A DNA stretch of 64,000 bases from Himantopus leucocephalus (lineage: Eukaryota > Chordata > Aves > Charadriiformes > Recurvirostridae): the NCBI GenBank assembly GCA_003993805.1, contig RSEF01000001.1, forward strand, positions 68,602,124 to 68,666,123, in the 5' to 3' direction. The notes below the pieces were generated by a model. The model saw only the letters and a program-made list of their open reading frames with translations, had not been told where the DNA came from and searched no databases. Below, one piece after another: positions 63,701 to 64,000 of the stretch. Each line of letters opens with the position of its first letter. Position 1 is the first letter of the stretch. Both the position numbers and the translations under genes were made by a program.

Positions 63701-64000
63701 ACATGTCGATCTGTACCGCCTTGGGTATCACTAACTTCCTATACATTCTTATTTGCCAGTCAGAACATAAAAGCTGCATAACCTGCCTGAGATTCAGTTC
63801 TTGGTGGGTAAACAAACCCCAGCTGCTCTGTGTTCAGATTGGCTGAGAGTAACAGGATGAAGAAAAATCTAAACAATATGGTCCCTGTAAATATTTGATC
63901 TGCCAGTTATCTAATAGCAAGAGTAGCCCAGAGTCCAAATTTCTTGCTTTCTGCCAAAGAAGAGCATTTGGGGTTAGGGTTTTCATGATGCCAGGGGCTT
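60772..64000 (-). other. TBXAS1 upstream intron, partial
   Basis: Sequence upstream (minus strand) of the exon at 60771. No preceding TBXAS1 exon was recognised. The main content is a 678-bp solo LTR (61267-61944). A short CT-rich run lies near 62213-62232. The remainder shows no recognisable gene. Confidence 0.7.
61267..61944 (+). mobile_element. Solo LTR of an avian endogenous retrovirus, 678 bp
   Basis: It begins TGTCCCGGTTTGAGCGACAC and ends CCTCAAACCATAACA. The 5-bp target duplication AACAT is perfect (61262-61266 and 61945-61949). Near 61803-61835 it carries TTCTATTAAA followed by TTTCAACCCTCAG, closely paralleling the R/U5 region of the 32107-32648 LTR, so the two belong to related families although their U3 parts differ. 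It is in the opposite orientation to that copy and antisense to TBXAS1. No internal retroviral genes adjoin it. Short open frames inside it, for example at 61554-61811, are chance frames. Confidence 0.85.

Overview
This window looks like nuclear DNA from a bird. Three things point that way. It contains CR1 LINE ends of the avian/reptilian type at 33351-33430 and 54013-54210. It contains two solo LTRs of a kind common in birds, whose termini begin TGTC and carry GGTTT nearby, each flanked by a perfect 5-bp target duplication. Interspersed repeats are sparse and gene density is low. The only protein-coding gene I can identify with confidence is TBXAS1 (thromboxane A synthase, CYP5A1), on the minus strand and incomplete.

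Four consecutive TBXAS1 exons read from high to low coordinates: 60771-60683, 58291-58143, 56456-56326 and 35377-35063. All have consensus splice sites and their phases join without a break, giving 684 nt or 228 codons. They cover the middle of the P450, from the helix before the F-G region to the end of the I-helix block. I found neither the N-terminal exons, which should lie beyond 64000, nor the C-terminal exons with the ExxR motif, the PERF region and the haem-Cys loop, which should lie below 35063. If they are not hidden in 1-35062, most of that stretch is one very large intron.

Layout. 1-35062: intronic or 3' flanking DNA with simple repeats, a 229-N gap (15389-15617), a minus-strand solo LTR (32107-32648) and a CR1 end (33351-33430). 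35378-56325: a 21-kb intron holding a possible degenerate retroviral env-like stretch (39397-40197), a MIR-like SINE and an old CR1/L3-like fragment near 41.1-41.6 kb, a broken retroelement integrase plus putative env leader ending in a 32-A tract (47945-48876), an unexplained spliced-looking open exon (49496-49760), and a CR1 copy interrupted by a 100-N gap (54070-54169). 56457-60682: short introns, with an old CR1/L3-like ORF2 relic (about 59540-60330). 60772-64000: intron with a 678-bp plus-strand solo LTR (61267-61944).

Nothing here is an operon or a CRISPR-type system. The points most worth a second look are the I-helix Glu-Thr-Thr in this TBXAS1, the two related LTRs with intact target duplications, the retroviral fragments, and the orphan exon candidate. 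Most open reading frames elsewhere look like chance frames in intronic DNA.
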